From Rhodopseudomonas pentothenatexigens (GTDB taxonomy: Bacteria; Pseudomonadota; Alphaproteobacteria; Rhizobiales; Xanthobacteraceae): a stretch of 64,000 bases of DNA. The translations under genes and the position numbers were made by a program. Shown here one piece after another: positions 19,127 to 28,360 of this stretch (position 1 is its first letter; every line of letters begins with the position of its first letter). The notes beneath the pieces were generated by a model that had not been told where the DNA came from, searched no databases, and worked only from the letters and a program-made list of their open reading frames with translations. Location of the stretch: the NCBI RefSeq assembly GCF_900218015.1, contig NZ_UFQQ01000021.1:1-64000 (forward strand), read 5' to 3'.

Positions 19127-20395
19127 ATGCCGTCATCCCGTTTTCCGTCCTCGGTCGACATCGCGATCATCGGCGCCGGCGCGGCCGGGCTCGGTGCGGC
19201 GCGCACGCTGGAGACTTCCGGCCTGTCGGTGATCGTGCTGGAGGCGCGGGACCGGATCGGTGGCCGGGCCTGGACCCGAATGGTGACGCCGGAGATCGCG
19301 TTCGACGTCGGCTGCGGCTGGCTGCATTCGGCCGACGAGAACTCCTTCGCCGGCATCGCCGGGCAGCTCGGCATCGGCGTCGACAAGACCCACCCGCCGT
19401 GGAGCGAGGCGAGCTTCGGCGACGTGTTTCCCAAGCGCGAGCGCGCCGCCTTCGGCAAGGCGCTCGAGGCGTTCTACGAGCGGGTCTGGCGGGCGGCGAA
19501 GAAGAAGACCGACGTCGCGGCCGCCACCCTGCTGGAGCCGGGCAACCGCTGGAATCCGATGATCGATGCGGTCTCGACCTACGTCAACGGCGCCGAGCTC
19601 GACCGCGTCTCGGTGCACGATCTCGAAGCTTATCGCGATACCGGCATCAATTGGCGGATCCGCGAAGGCTACGGCACGCTGATTGCGGCTTATGGCGCGC
19701 CCTGCCCGGTGGTGCTCAATTGTGTGGTCGAGCTGATCGATCACGCCGAGCGGCAGATCAAGATCAACACCTCGCTCGGCACGCTCAGCGCCGGCCAGGT
19801 GATCGTCACGGTGCCGACCAATCTGATCGCCGACGAGGCGATCCGGTTTGCGCCGGCGCTGCCGGACAAGGTCGAGGCGGCGAGCCACCTGCCGCTCGGC
19901 GTCGACGACAAGGTGATGCTGAAGCTGTCCGACCCGAACGGCTTTCCGGCCGACGGCAATTTGCGCGCCGCCACCATGCGCAGCGCGATGGGCACGTATC
20001 ACCTGCGGCCGTTCGGCGATGATTGTATCGAGGGCTTCTTCGGCGGCCGCTACGCGCGCGCACTGGAAGACGCCGGCGAGGGGGCGTTCGCCGCGCAGGC
20101 GATCGACGAGATCGCCGATCTGCTCGGCAACGACATCCGGCGCAAGCTGTCGCCGCTGGCGGAATCGCGCTGGGCCCACGATCCGTTCGCGCGCGGCGCT
20201 TACTCCCACGCGCTGCCCGGCTACGCCGGCGCCCGCGCCGTGCTGGCGGCGCCGGTCGACGGCCGGCTGTTCTTCGCCGGCGAGGCGACCTCGCCGCAGT
20301 TCTTCTCCACCGCCCACGGCGCGCGTGATTCGGGCGAGCGTGCAGCGCGGCAGGCGATCGATTGTCGCAGCAAGGCCGGCCTGCAAACGAACTAA
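19127..20395 (+). CDS. FAD-dependent amine oxidase family protein
   Basis: Flavoprotein of about 422 residues in the flavin-containing monoamine oxidase family. The FAD-binding motif IAIIGAGAAGLGAARTLE is near residue 10, followed by VLEARDRIGGRAWT. The C-terminal FAD-contact block reads LFFAGEATSPQFFSTAHGA. Substrate is unknown; polyamine or other primary amine oxidation is usual for the family. Two ATGs compete: 19112 and 19127. The second is chosen because TAGGG lies six bases before it. The protein lacks a signal peptide and is probably cytosolic. Confidence 0.85.
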   Translation: MPSSRFPSSVDIAIIGAGAAGLGAARTLETSGLSVIVLEARDRIGGRAWTRMVTPEIAFDVGCGWLHSADENSFAGIAGQLGIGVDKTHPPWSEASFGDVFPKRERAAFGKALEAFYERVWRAAKKKTDVAAATLLEPGNRWNPMIDAVSTYVNGAELDRVSVHDLEAYRDTGINWRIREGYGTLIAAYGAPCPVVLNCVVELIDHAERQIKINTSLGTLSAGQVIVTVPTNLIADEAIRFAPALPDKVEAASHLPLGVDDKVMLKLSDPNGFPADGNLRAATMRSAMGTYHLRPFGDDCIEGFFGGRYARALEDAGEGAFAAQAIDEIADLLGNDIRRKLSPLAESRWAHDPFARGAYSHALPGYAGARAVLAAPVDGRLFFAGEATSPQFFSTAHGARDSGERAARQAIDCRSKAGLQTN

Positions 20396-20509
20396 CTGCC
20401 CGCGGTCGCTCGGCGAACCCCACGACGGAACGTGAAAACCCGCCGAGCTGCCGGCCGGCTGTCCGATTCCGGCACAGTTCGGCCGCGGCTGGTGCAGAAA
20501 ATCCACACG

Positions 20510-20525
20510 TTAACCGATAATTAAC
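20510..20525. promoter_or_regulatory. Candidate CtrA-binding site
   Basis: TTAACCGATAATTAAC fits the alphaproteobacterial CtrA consensus TTAA-N7-TTAAC exactly. It lies 45 bases before the GNAT gene start at 20570, a normal promoter distance. Confidence 0.45.
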
Positions 20526-20569
20526 GATGGAGCTTGAAGCCGGCGCTGCGACTTGCTTTGATCGGCGTC

Positions 20570-21079
20570 ATGAGCACGACCCTGATCGAGGTACGAGCGG
20601 CGAGGGCGGCGGACGCATCCGCGGTCGCGACCACTCATGACGAAGCCTGGCGTTCCGCGTATCAGGGCATCATCCCGGGCGCGGAGCTGGAAAAGCTGAT
20701 CAACCGCCGCGGCCCGACCTGGTGGGACTCGGCGATCCGCAAGGGCAGCCGCATCAGCGTGCTGTGCTTCGGCGACAAGATCGCCGGCTACGCCAACTAC
20801 GGCCGCAACCGCGCCCGCAGCCTGCAGTTCGAAGGCGAGATCTACGAACTCTATCTCCGTCCCGAGTTCCAGGGGCTCGGCTTCGGCCGCCGGCTGTTCA
20901 CCGCCGCGCGCCGCGATCTGGCGCAGAGCGGCCTGAAGAGCATGGTGATCTGGGCGCTGTCGGACAACGAGCCGGCGACCGAATTCTATCGGGCTCTCGG
21001 CGGCCGGATGGTCGCCCGCTCGTCGGAGCGGTTCGGGCCGAAGTCGCTCGACAAGGTTGCGTTCGCCTGGAGCAACTGA
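20570..21079 (+). CDS. GNAT-family N-acetyltransferase
   Basis: A 169-residue acetyl-CoA-dependent acetyltransferase. Motif A is EIYELYLRPEFQGLGFGRRL at about residues 83-102, with the pyrophosphate-binding Q/GxGxG/A pattern in FQGLGFGRR. The C-terminal part DNEPATEFYRALGGRMVARS is the usual motif B region. Substrate is unknown. The ATG at 20570 (MSTTLIEVRAAR) starts directly at the domain; an earlier in-frame TTG would add an unlikely 12 residues. A perfect CtrA-type site lies 45 bases upstream. Confidence 0.88.
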   Translation: MSTTLIEVRAARAADASAVATTHDEAWRSAYQGIIPGAELEKLINRRGPTWWDSAIRKGSRISVLCFGDKIAGYANYGRNRARSLQFEGEIYELYLRPEFQGLGFGRRLFTAARRDLAQSGLKSMVIWALSDNEPATEFYRALGGRMVARSSERFGPKSLDKVAFAWSN

Positions 21080-21155
21080 GCTTTTTGCGCTGGCGAACAC
21101 CGCGAGCGCAGGCTATTCGGGTGGTTCCTGAAATCAAATCAGTCTGGAGCTCTTG

Positions 21156-21692
21156 ATGCGCATCGACGCAATCCCCGTCGGCGTGAACCCTCCCTATGAC
21201 GTCAACGTCATCATCGAGGTGCCGGTCGGCGGTGAGCCGATCAAGTATGAAATGGACAAGGCTGCCGGTACTCTGGTGGTTGATCGGTTTCTCTATACCT
21301 CGATGCATTATCCGGGGAATTACGGCTTCATCCCCCACACGTTGTCGGACGACGGCGACCCCTGCGACGTGCTGGTCGCCAACACCCGCGGCATCGTGCC
21401 GGGCGCGGTGATGAGCGTGCGCCCTGTCGGCGTCCTGTACATGAGCGACGAAGCCGGCCACGACGAAAAGATCATCGCGGTGCCGTCGTCGAAGCTGACC
21501 CAGCGCTACGACCGCATCAAGACCTACTCGGATCTGCCGGAGATCACGCTGGCGCAGTTCCAGCACTTCTTCGAACACTACAAGGATCTCGAACCCGGCA
21601 AGTGGGTCAAGGTGCTGCGCTGGGGCGGCGCCGAGGAAGCCCACAAGCTGATCCTCGAAGGCCTGGAGCGAGCCAAGCAGGCCAAGGCCTAA
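21156..21692 (+). CDS. ppa: Inorganic pyrophosphatase
   Basis: Soluble family-I pyrophosphatase of 178 residues that hydrolyses pyrophosphate and so pulls biosynthetic reactions forward. The metal-binding signature DDGDPCDVL is at about residue 65, and [11 protein letters not shown] and KTYSDLPE, family blocks, flank it. The ATG at 21156 ([11 protein letters not shown]) has GGAG seven bases upstream; the preceding codon is TTG and is not used. The gene is followed 33 bases later by an M20 peptidase gene, possibly in the same transcript. Confidence 0.97.
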   Translation: MRIDAIPVGVNPPYDVNVIIEVPVGGEPIKYEMDKAAGTLVVDRFLYTSMHYPGNYGFIPHTLSDDGDPCDVLVANTRGIVPGAVMSVRPVGVLYMSDEAGHDEKIIAVPSSKLTQRYDRIKTYSDLPEITLAQFQHFFEHYKDLEPGKWVKVLRWGGAEEAHKLILEGLERAKQAKA

Positions 21693-21725
21693 GCGGCCGG
21701 GAAGCGCCGGCGAACAGGAGATCCG

Positions 21726-23207
21726 ATGCGCCGGCTGCTCCGATGGATTCGTAACCTCGTCGCGATCGCCGTGCTGGCGGTCGCGGCCCTGGCCGGCGTA
21801 GTGGCCTACAACACCTTGCGGCACGGCTCGCGGCAGATCGACGTCGCCGCGGTGCCGCCGATCGCGATCGACGAGCAGGGCGCCGCACAGCGGCTGTCGC
21901 AATCGATCCGGTTTCAGACCATCTCCAACTTCCTCAATCCCGAGCAGGACGCCGAGGCGCTGCGCGGCCTGCGTGCGCATATCGAAGCCAGCTTCCCGGC
22001 GTTCCACGCCGCGGCCAAGCGCGAAATCGTCGGCGGCCACAGCCTGCTCTACACCTGGGAAGGCAGCGACCCGCAGGCCAGGCCGATCGCGCTGCTGGCG
22101 CATCAGGACGTGGTGCCGATCGCGCCGAAGACGGAAGCCGACTGGCAGCAGCCGCCGTTCAGCGGCGCGATCGAAGGCGGCTATGTCTGGGGTCGCGGCT
22201 CTTGGGACGACAAGGGCAACCTCTACGCGATGTTGGAGGCCGCCGAGCTGATGGCCAAGCAGGGCTTCCGGCCGAAACGCACGATCTATTTCGCGTTCGG
22301 TCACGACGAGGAGGTCTCCGGCCTGCGCGGCGCCGGCAAGATCGCCGAGCTGCTCGCTTCGCGCAACGTCCGGCTCGAGTTCGTGCTCGACGAGGGGCTG
22401 TTGATCACCGACGGGGTGCTGAAGGGGCTCGACAAGCCGGCGGCGCTGATCGGTGTGTCCGAGAAGGGCTACGCCACGCTGGTGCTGACCGCGCGCGGCA
22501 CCCCCGGCCATTCGTCGATGCCGCCACGCGACACCGCGATCGGGATGCTGGCGGCGGCGCTGACTCACCTCGAAGACAACCGGCTACCGATGCGGATCCG
22601 CGGTTCGGTGGCCGAGATGTTCGACACGCTGGCGCCGGAGATGAGCGGCTTCAGCCGGGTGGCGCTGTCCAACCTGTGGCTGTTCCGGCCGCTGCTGCTG
22701 CGCGAATTCGCCAAGAGCGGCACCACCGCCGCGATGGTGCAGACGACGACGGCGCTGACCGTGTTCAACGCCGGCGACAAGGACAACGTGCTGCCCGGCG
22801 TTGCCGAGGCCAGCGTCAATTTCCGGCTGCTGCCGGGCGACACCCAGGCCAGCGTCACTGATCACGTCCGCAGCGTGGTCGCCAACGACAAGATTGCCGT
22901 GCAGGGGTTCGAGGGCAATTTCGATCCGCCACCGGTGACCGGTACCAGCAGCGCGTCGTATCAGGCGCTGAACCGCACCATTCGTGAGGTGTTTCCGGAC
23001 GTGATCGTGGCGCCGGGGTTGATGATCGCCGCGACCGACTCGCGGCACTATGCGCAGGTCGCCGACAACATCTTCCGGTTCTCACCGGTCCGCGCCACGT
23101 CCGAAGACCTGAAGCGCTTCCACGGCACCAACGAGCGCATCAGCATCAAGAACTACGCGGACATGATCCGGTTTTACGTCCGGCTGATGCAGAGTACGGC
23201 CGGCTAG
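21726..23207 (+). CDS. M20-family metallopeptidase, PM20D1-like
   Basis: A 493-residue zinc peptidase with an N-terminal membrane anchor or signal (NLVAIAVLAVAALAGVVAY). The metal ligands are recognisable: LLAHQDVVP (His, Asp), GRGSWDDKGN (bridging Asp), FGHDEEVSG (catalytic Glu and ligand Glu) and a C-terminal ATDSRHY (His). Length and anchor resemble CPS1/PM20D1 carboxypeptidases, which cleave or form N-acyl amino acids, more than cytosolic ArgE/DapE. The active domain is probably periplasmic. It follows ppa by 33 bases. Confidence 0.88.
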   Translation: MRRLLRWIRNLVAIAVLAVAALAGVVAYNTLRHGSRQIDVAAVPPIAIDEQGAAQRLSQSIRFQTISNFLNPEQDAEALRGLRAHIEASFPAFHAAAKREIVGGHSLLYTWEGSDPQARPIALLAHQDVVPIAPKTEADWQQPPFSGAIEGGYVWGRGSWDDKGNLYAMLEAAELMAKQGFRPKRTIYFAFGHDEEVSGLRGAGKIAELLASRNVRLEFVLDEGLLITDGVLKGLDKPAALIGVSEKGYATLVLTARGTPGHSSMPPRDTAIGMLAAALTHLEDNRLPMRIRGSVAEMFDTLAPEMSGFSRVALSNLWLFRPLLLREFAKSGTTAAMVQTTTALTVFNAGDKDNVLPGVAEASVNFRLLPGDTQASVTDHVRSVVANDKIAVQGFEGNFDPPPVTGTSSASYQALNRTIREVFPDVIVAPGLMIAATDSRHYAQVADNIFRFSPVRATSEDLKRFHGTNERISIKNYADMIRFYVRLMQSTAG

Positions 23208-23249
23208 CCGGCGTACCAGAGCGTTTCATGTTTTGATAAGCCGCGCAGC

Positions 23250-23369
23250 AGTCATTCCGGGAGCGCGCCACCGGCGCGACCCCGGAATCCAGGGGCTGGT
23301 GCGACGAGTCCCCCTCAAACAGTTCGGGGTTCCGGGTTCACGCGCGTTGCGCGTGCCCCGGAATGACGG
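23250..23369. repeat. Two ATTCCGGG-family palindromic repeats
   Basis: The first is GTCATTCCGGG..CCCGGAATCC (23251-23290), with an inner GCGCGCC..GGCGCG hairpin. The second is GTTCCGGGTTCACGCGC..GCGCGTGCCCCGGAATGACG (about 23329-23369). The second ends eight bases before the sodC stop codon. Confidence 0.75.
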
Positions 23370-23376
23370 CCCGAAG

Positions 23377-23895
23377 CTATGTACCCGGCTCGATCACCCC
23401 GCAGGCGATGCGGCCGCCGGCGTTGCCGGCGGGGTCGGACTTGTAGTCGTCGGGGCCGGCGTGGATCACCAGCGCAGTCCCGCCGTCCTTGAACAGCGAA
23501 TTCGGCTTGCCCTTGTCGAGCGTCACCTTGTTGTTGATCACCAGCTTCTGCAGCTTGCCGTCGGCCGGCACGGTGACGTTGTCCATATCGCCGGCGTGCT
23601 GGCCGCCGTCGGACATCTTGCCGTGCTTATGGCCTTCCGGATTGAAGTGACCGCCGGCCGAGGTGAAGGGCGGCTCGCATTTGCCGGTTTCGTGGATGTG
23701 GAAGGCGTGCTCTCCGGGCGGAACGCCGGTCAATTCCAGCGAGATCGTGACGCCGGACGAGCCTTGCGTCAGGTTAGCGTGGCCGACCTGCTTGCCGTCG
23801 GCGTTCTTCAGCGTCGCCTTGGCCATGTCGGCTGCCATTGCCACGGAGCTGACGCCGATCAGCGCGGCGGTGCACAGCAGGGCTCGCAGCATCAT
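23377..23895 (-). CDS. sodC: Periplasmic Cu,Zn superoxide dismutase
   Basis: Converts superoxide to peroxide and oxygen in the periplasm. The 172-residue precursor begins MMLRALLCTAALIGVSSVAM followed by AAD, a signal peptide. Metal ligands are in place: HAFHIHETGKCE, GGHFNPEGHKHG and HAGDMDN, followed by LVIHAGPDDY. The disulfide cysteines C (GKCEPP) and C (RIACGV) are present. AAGGAGG sits six bases before the first of two adjacent ATGs, fixing the start at 23895. It is the last of a minus-strand set with a molybdoprotein and cytochrome b. Confidence 0.96.
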   Translation of the reverse strand: MMLRALLCTAALIGVSSVAMAADMAKATLKNADGKQVGHANLTQGSSGVTISLELTGVPPGEHAFHIHETGKCEPPFTSAGGHFNPEGHKHGKMSDGGQHAGDMDNVTVPADGKLQKLVINNKVTLDKGKPNSLFKDGGTALVIHAGPDDYKSDPAGNAGGRIACGVIEPGT

Positions 23896-24034
23896 GATGA
23901 TTCTCCTCCTTCTTGGGTTAGGAAGACTAACTCTGAACGAGTTGCGATCGACAGCGGGCGTTTGGCCGCGGATTCGCCGTGGAACTTTGCAAGGCCGTGG
24001 GAAGCGGTGCAGAGCTCCGGGCCACGCACGTCGA

Positions 24035-24155
24035 GATTCCGGGTTCGCTCGCTGGCGCGAGCGCCCCGGAATGACTTGAGGGACCTTGGCACACGCCAAC
24101 TACATAAATTCGGGATCCCGGGTTCACGCGCGTTGCGCGTGCCCCGGAATGACGG
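24035..24155. repeat. Two ATTCCGGG-family palindromic repeats
   Basis: Copies at about 24035-24075 (TCGCTCGC..GCGAGCG inner hairpin) and 24114-24155 (ACGCGCG..CGCGTG inner hairpin). They lie between the molybdoprotein gene stop and sodC start, the second ending 15 bases from the stop at 24171. Confidence 0.75.
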
Positions 24156-24170
24156 GTGGACGAAGGGCGA

Positions 24171-24950
24171 CTACAATCCGCTGAACGAGTTGTAGCCCTG
24201 GTCTTCCCAATAGCCGCCCTTGTAGTCGTTGGTGACTTCCATCGACACGACGTATTTCGGGTTCTTGAAACCGAGCTTGGTCGGAATCCGGATCTTCATC
24301 GGATAGCCGTAGGCGCGCGGCAGCACTTCGCCGCCGAACTTGAAGGTCATCTGGGTCTGCGGATGCAGCGCGGTCGGCATGTCGATCGGCGAGGTGTAGT
24401 CGTCGGCGCAGCGGAACCAGACGTAGTTCGCCTTGGTGTCGGCGCCGATCAGCTCGAGGAAATCGCGCAGCCGTACGCCGCTCCACTGGCCGATCGCGCT
24501 CCAGCCCTCGACGCAGACGTGACGGGTGATCTGCGACACTTCGGGAAGCTGCGTCAGCTCCTGCAGCGTCCAGCTCTTCTTGTTCTGCACCAGGCCCGAT
24601 ACTTCCAGCTTCCACTCGCCGGCGTCGATCGTCGGCGCTTGGTCCAGCGCGTAGTAGGCGTTGAACGGGAACGGCCGGGTGATGTCCTGCTCGCTGAAGG
24701 TCGGCGCCAGCGTGTGCGGATTGAAGATCGCCGCCTGCACCGCGTCGTTGAATTTCGAGACCTGGGCGAGCAGCCGCTCGGCACCGTCGCCGTCGACCAC
24801 GTCGCAGCCGGTCAGCAGCGTCAGCGCACCGAAGCTGGCGCCGCCGGCGAGAAAGCGCCGCCGCGACACGTCGGGCATCAGCTTGGCGGCGTCGCGAGCC
24901 AGCAACTTCTTGTCGACGCCGGGGATCAGCAGTTTGTTGATGCGCAGCAT
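24171..24950 (-). CDS. Molybdopterin-dependent oxidoreductase, sulfite-oxidase fold
   Basis: A 259-residue exported enzyme. The Tat motif SRRRFLAGG is near residue 30 and leads into ALTLLTGCD, a lipobox-like end, so it may be a Tat-exported lipoprotein. The molybdopterin-ligating cysteine is in HVCVEGWSAIGQWSG at about residue 145, and the SUOX-fold blocks ADDYTSPIDMPTA and PRAYGYPMKIRIPTKLG follow. MsrP/YedY is the best-known relative and reduces oxidised methionine. It lies 19 bases after the cytochrome b gene, its likely electron donor or acceptor. Substrate is not evident. Confidence 0.88.
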   Translation of the reverse strand: MLRINKLLIPGVDKKLLARDAAKLMPDVSRRRFLAGGASFGALTLLTGCDVVDGDGAERLLAQVSKFNDAVQAAIFNPHTLAPTFSEQDITRPFPFNAYYALDQAPTIDAGEWKLEVSGLVQNKKSWTLQELTQLPEVSQITRHVCVEGWSAIGQWSGVRLRDFLELIGADTKANYVWFRCADDYTSPIDMPTALHPQTQMTFKFGGEVLPRAYGYPMKIRIPTKLGFKNPKYVVSMEVTNDYKGGYWEDQGYNSFSGL

Positions 24951-24969
24951 GGGAAGGATCCTGGTGTCG

Positions 24970-25605
24970 TCAGCGTCCGATGATGATCGCCCGCAGCGCC
25001 TTCGGCACCAGGGCGGCGAGCGCGATGTGAATCACCAGGAAGCCGACGATCGCGGTCATCGCGAAGAAGTGCACGTAACGCGCGGTGTCGTAGCCGCCGA
25101 ACAGCGCGGTGAGCATGTGAAATTGCACCGGCTTCCAGATCGCCAGCCCGGACGCCACCGTCACCACGCCGACCAGTAGGATGCCGGCATACAATAGCTT
25201 CTGCACCGAATTGTAGCGGCCGAGATCGTCGTGCGACAGCCGCAACCGGACCGCCTGCGACAGGTCGGAGATCACGCCAGATGGCGTGATCGGCCACAGC
25301 TTGCGGCGAAACCGGCCGGTGGCGAAGCCGAGCCCGACGTACAGCATGCCGTTGATCACCAGCACCCACATCGCCGCGAAGTGCCAGAGCAGGCCGCCGC
25401 CGAGCCAGCCGCCGAGCGTGATCGCCCGCGAGAACTGGAAGTCGAACAGCGGCGCGGCGTTGTAGATCTGCCAGCCCGACATGATCATCGCCAGCATCGC
25501 GGCCGCGTTGATCCAGTGCATCACCCGCACCCATAGCGGCTGCAGCACGGCGGCCGCACCGGTGGCGGTCTGCGGGGTAGTGTCGGTCACGGTCGTGGTG
25601 GACAT
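24970..25605 (-). CDS. Membrane cytochrome b (b561/thiosulfate-reductase type)
   Basis: A 211-residue four-helix cytochrome b. Candidate heme-ligating histidines are in WVRVMHWINA (about residue 30), LLWHFAAMW (about 75), YVHFF and LVIHIALAAL near the C-terminus. It resembles the b subunits that pair with periplasmic molybdoenzymes or hydrogenases and would link the quinone pool to the SUOX-fold protein encoded next to it. Start is the ATG at 25603-25605 (MSTTTVTDTT). Confidence 0.85.
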   Translation of the reverse strand: MSTTTVTDTTPQTATGAAAVLQPLWVRVMHWINAAAMLAMIMSGWQIYNAAPLFDFQFSRAITLGGWLGGGLLWHFAAMWVLVINGMLYVGLGFATGRFRRKLWPITPSGVISDLSQAVRLRLSHDDLGRYNSVQKLLYAGILLVGVVTVASGLAIWKPVQFHMLTALFGGYDTARYVHFFAMTAIVGFLVIHIALAALVPKALRAIIIGR

Positions 25606-25817
25606 CGGCCTGCATCCTCAACGGCGGTCGCACCAGAGTTTACGGGCAATGCGCCGATTTCGTTACGGCCGATTTTCGATCGCCGTGCATCCCGGCGCGA
25701 TCGGGATCATCACGAAAGCGCGAGCCGGTCGCCCGGCCCGCGCCTCGCGTGCGGCGGCTTCGCCGCGGCTTCCGCTGCGCCGGGGGACATCGTGCGCAGC
25801 GGAGGGTGATCCGAAGG

Positions 25818-26393
25818 TTACGACGGCATCAGCACGGTATCGATCACATGGATGACGCCGTTGGACTGGTTGACGTTCGGGATCGTCACGGTGGAGCTGC
25901 CACCCTTGGCGTCGATCAGCATCACCTGGTCGCCCATCCGTTTCACCGTCAGGGTCTCGCCTTCGACGGTCTTGAGCTTCTTGCCGTCGGTCAGATCGGC
26001 GGCTTCGAGCTTGCCGGGTACCACGTGGTAGGTGAGGATCTTGGTGAGCTGCGCCTTGTTTTCCGGCTTGACCAGGGTGTCGACGGTGCCGGCCGGCAGC
26101 TTGCCGAACGCGGTGTTGGTCGGGGCGAACACGGTGAACGGGCCCTTGCCGTCCAGTGTCTTGACCAGGCCGGCGGCCTTCACGGCGGCGACCAGCGTGG
26201 TGTGATCCTTGGAGTTGGCGGCGTTCTCGACGATGGTCTTCGACGGATACATCGGTGCGCCGCCGACCATCACGGTGTCGCCGGAGCTTTTCATCATCTT
26301 GCCGGATTCGGCGGAGGCCGGGACGCTCACGGTGGCGGCGAGCGCCAGAGCGCTGAAGGCGGCGGCGGTCAGCAGAGCAGTTCGCTTCGTCAT
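25818..26393 (-). CDS. Secreted fasciclin (FAS1) domain protein
   Basis: A 191-residue exported protein. A signal peptide (TALLTAAAFSALALAATVSV, then PASA) precedes one FAS1 domain at about residues 55-190, with the H1 box FTVFAPTNTAFGKLP and H2-like ending VIHVIDTVLMP; the YHVVPG box lies between. FAS1 proteins act in adhesion or bind small hydrophobic ligands; in purple bacteria they are often stress-linked. It lies upstream of the cytochrome b gene on the same strand with a 212-base gap that contains GC-rich repeat-like sequence but no gene I can see. Confidence 0.9.
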   Translation of the reverse strand: MTKRTALLTAAAFSALALAATVSVPASAESGKMMKSSGDTVMVGGAPMYPSKTIVENAANSKDHTTLVAAVKAAGLVKTLDGKGPFTVFAPTNTAFGKLPAGTVDTLVKPENKAQLTKILTYHVVPGKLEAADLTDGKKLKTVEGETLTVKRMGDQVMLIDAKGGSSTVTIPNVNQSNGVIHVIDTVLMPS

Positions 26394-26666
26394 GGTTCGT
26401 CTCCCGAGTGATGGCAGCCCGCGCATGCTGCGGGCGAGCGTGAATGACGCTGGCGTGCACCTTGAAGAGGGGCTCGGCGCCTCGTCGACGCCAGCTACGG
26501 GAGGTTTTCAGCGCCGTTTCAGCAATTCTTTTTTGTCGCAGGCTGAAACCGATCGCGGTTCTGTTCGTTCCGGCGCGCTCGCCTGCGGTTCTGTCGTTGC
26601 GTGGATCGGAGCGTTCTTGCTATCCAACGGCGCCCTCCCGCCACTGTGACGCGCCCGGAACCCGCC

Positions 26667-28178
26667 ATGAACGCCAATCTGTTCGCCCGCCTGTTCGACA
26701 AGCTCGACGACCCGCAGAAGCTCGCCATCGAGACCGCGGCCGGCGACAAGATCAGCTATGCCGAGCTGGTGGCGCGCGCGGGGCGCGTCGCCAATGTGCT
26801 GGCCGCGCGCGGGCTCGAGGTCGGCGACCGGGTTGCGGCGCAGACCGAGAAGTCGGTCGAGGCGCTGGTGCTGTATCTCGCCACGGTGCGGGCCGGCGGC
26901 GTGTATCTGCCGCTCAACACCGCCTATACGCTGCACGAACTCGATTACTTCATCACCGACGCCGAACCGAAGATCGTGGTGTGCGATCCGTCGAAGCGAG
27001 ACGGCATCGCAGCGATCGCCGCCAAGGTCGGCGCGACGGTCGAAACGCTCGGGCCGGACGGCCAGGGCTCGCTCACCGACTCGGCCGCGCAGGCGAGCGA
27101 GGATTTCGCCACCGTCGCGCGCGGCGACGACGATCTCGCGGCGATCCTCTACACCTCGGGCACCACCGGCCGCTCCAAGGGCGCGATGCTCAGCCACGAC
27201 AATCTGGCGTCCAACTCGCTGACGCTGGTCGACTATTGGCGCTTCACGCCGGACGATGTGCTGATCCACGCGCTGCCGATCTATCACACCCATGGATTGT
27301 TCGTGGCCAGCAACGTCACGTTGTTCGCGCGCGGATCGATGATCTTCCTGCCGAAGTTCGATCCCGACAGGATCCTCGATTTGATGGCACGCGCCACCGT
27401 GCTGATGGGCGTGCCGACGTTCTACACCCGGCTGCTGCAGAGCCCGCGGCTGACCAAAGAGGCGACCGGCCATATGCGGCTGTTTATCTCCGGCTCGGCG
27501 CCGTTGCTCGCCGATACGCATCGCGAATGGGCGGCGAAGACCGGCCACGCCGTGCTCGAGCGCTACGGCATGACCGAGACCAACATGAACACCTCGAACC
27601 CGTATGACGGCGACCGCGTCCCCGGTGCGGTCGGTCCGGCGCTGCCGGGCGTTTCGGCGCGCGTGACCGATCCGGAAACCGGCAAGGAGCTGCCGCGCGG
27701 CGAGATCGGCATGATCGAGGTGAAGGGCCCGAACGTGTTCAAGGGCTACTGGCGGATGCCGGAAAAGACCAAATCCGAGTTTCGTGACGACGGCTTCTTC
27801 ATCACCGGCGACCTCGGCAAGATCGACGAGCGCGGCTACGTCCACATCCTCGGCCGCGGCAAGGATCTGGTGATCACCGGCGGCTTCAACGTCTATCCGA
27901 AGGAAATCGAGAGCGAGATCGACGCGATGCCGGGCGTGGTCGAATCCGCGGTGATCGGCGTGCCGCACGCCGATTTCGGCGAAGGCGTCACCGCCGTGGT
28001 GGTGCGCGACAAGGGCGCCAGCATCGACGAGGCGCAGGTTCTGAAAGGCCTCGACGGTCAGCTCGCCAAGTTCAAGATGCCGAAGAAGGTGCTGTTCGTC
28101 GACGACCTGCCGCGCAACACCATGGGCAAGGTCCAGAAGAACGTGCTGCGCGAGACCTACAAGGACATTTATAAGTAA
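26667..28178 (+). CDS. matB: Malonyl-CoA/methylmalonyl-CoA synthetase
   Basis: Adenylate-forming ligase that makes malonyl-CoA (and methylmalonyl-CoA) from the free acid, CoA and ATP. It is 503 residues from the ATG at 26667 (MNANLFARLF). Motifs: YTSGTTGRSKG (P-loop), YGMTETNMNTSNPY, TGDLGKIDERGYVHILGRGK and the C-terminal PRNTMGKVQKN. Counting from the end, that catalytic lysine is K488, the residue reported as reversibly acetylated in the R. palustris enzyme. No malonate decarboxylase or transporter gene is adjacent. It is divergent from the fasciclin gene. Confidence 0.96.
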   Translation: MNANLFARLFDKLDDPQKLAIETAAGDKISYAELVARAGRVANVLAARGLEVGDRVAAQTEKSVEALVLYLATVRAGGVYLPLNTAYTLHELDYFITDAEPKIVVCDPSKRDGIAAIAAKVGATVETLGPDGQGSLTDSAAQASEDFATVARGDDDLAAILYTSGTTGRSKGAMLSHDNLASNSLTLVDYWRFTPDDVLIHALPIYHTHGLFVASNVTLFARGSMIFLPKFDPDRILDLMARATVLMGVPTFYTRLLQSPRLTKEATGHMRLFISGSAPLLADTHREWAAKTGHAVLERYGMTETNMNTSNPYDGDRVPGAVGPALPGVSARVTDPETGKELPRGEIGMIEVKGPNVFKGYWRMPEKTKSEFRDDGFFITGDLGKIDERGYVHILGRGKDLVITGGFNVYPKEIESEIDAMPGVVESAVIGVPHADFGEGVTAVVVRDKGASIDEAQVLKGLDGQLAKFKMPKKVLFVDDLPRNTMGKVQKNVLRETYKDIYK

Positions 28179-28188
28179 CAACCAGCAC

Positions 28189-28308
28189 CGTCATTCCGGG
28201 GCGCGCGCAGCGCGAACCCGGAATCTCGACGTTGTTGTGCACCCGATTCGTTTCCATCACCTCGAGATTCCGGGCTCGCTCGCTGGCGCGAGCGCCCCGG
28301 AATGACGG
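28189..28308. repeat. Two ATTCCGGG-family palindromic repeats after matB
   Basis: GTCATTCCGGG..ACCCGGAATC (28190-28225) and GAGATTCCGGGCTCGCTCG..CGAGCGCCCCGGAATGACG (28263-28308). The first begins 11 bases after the matB stop. Confidence 0.75.
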
Positions 28309-28360
28309 GGGGCGGACACTGGTTAATATTAGTTGGGCCTTGAAGACGCGAGGCGCTGTT

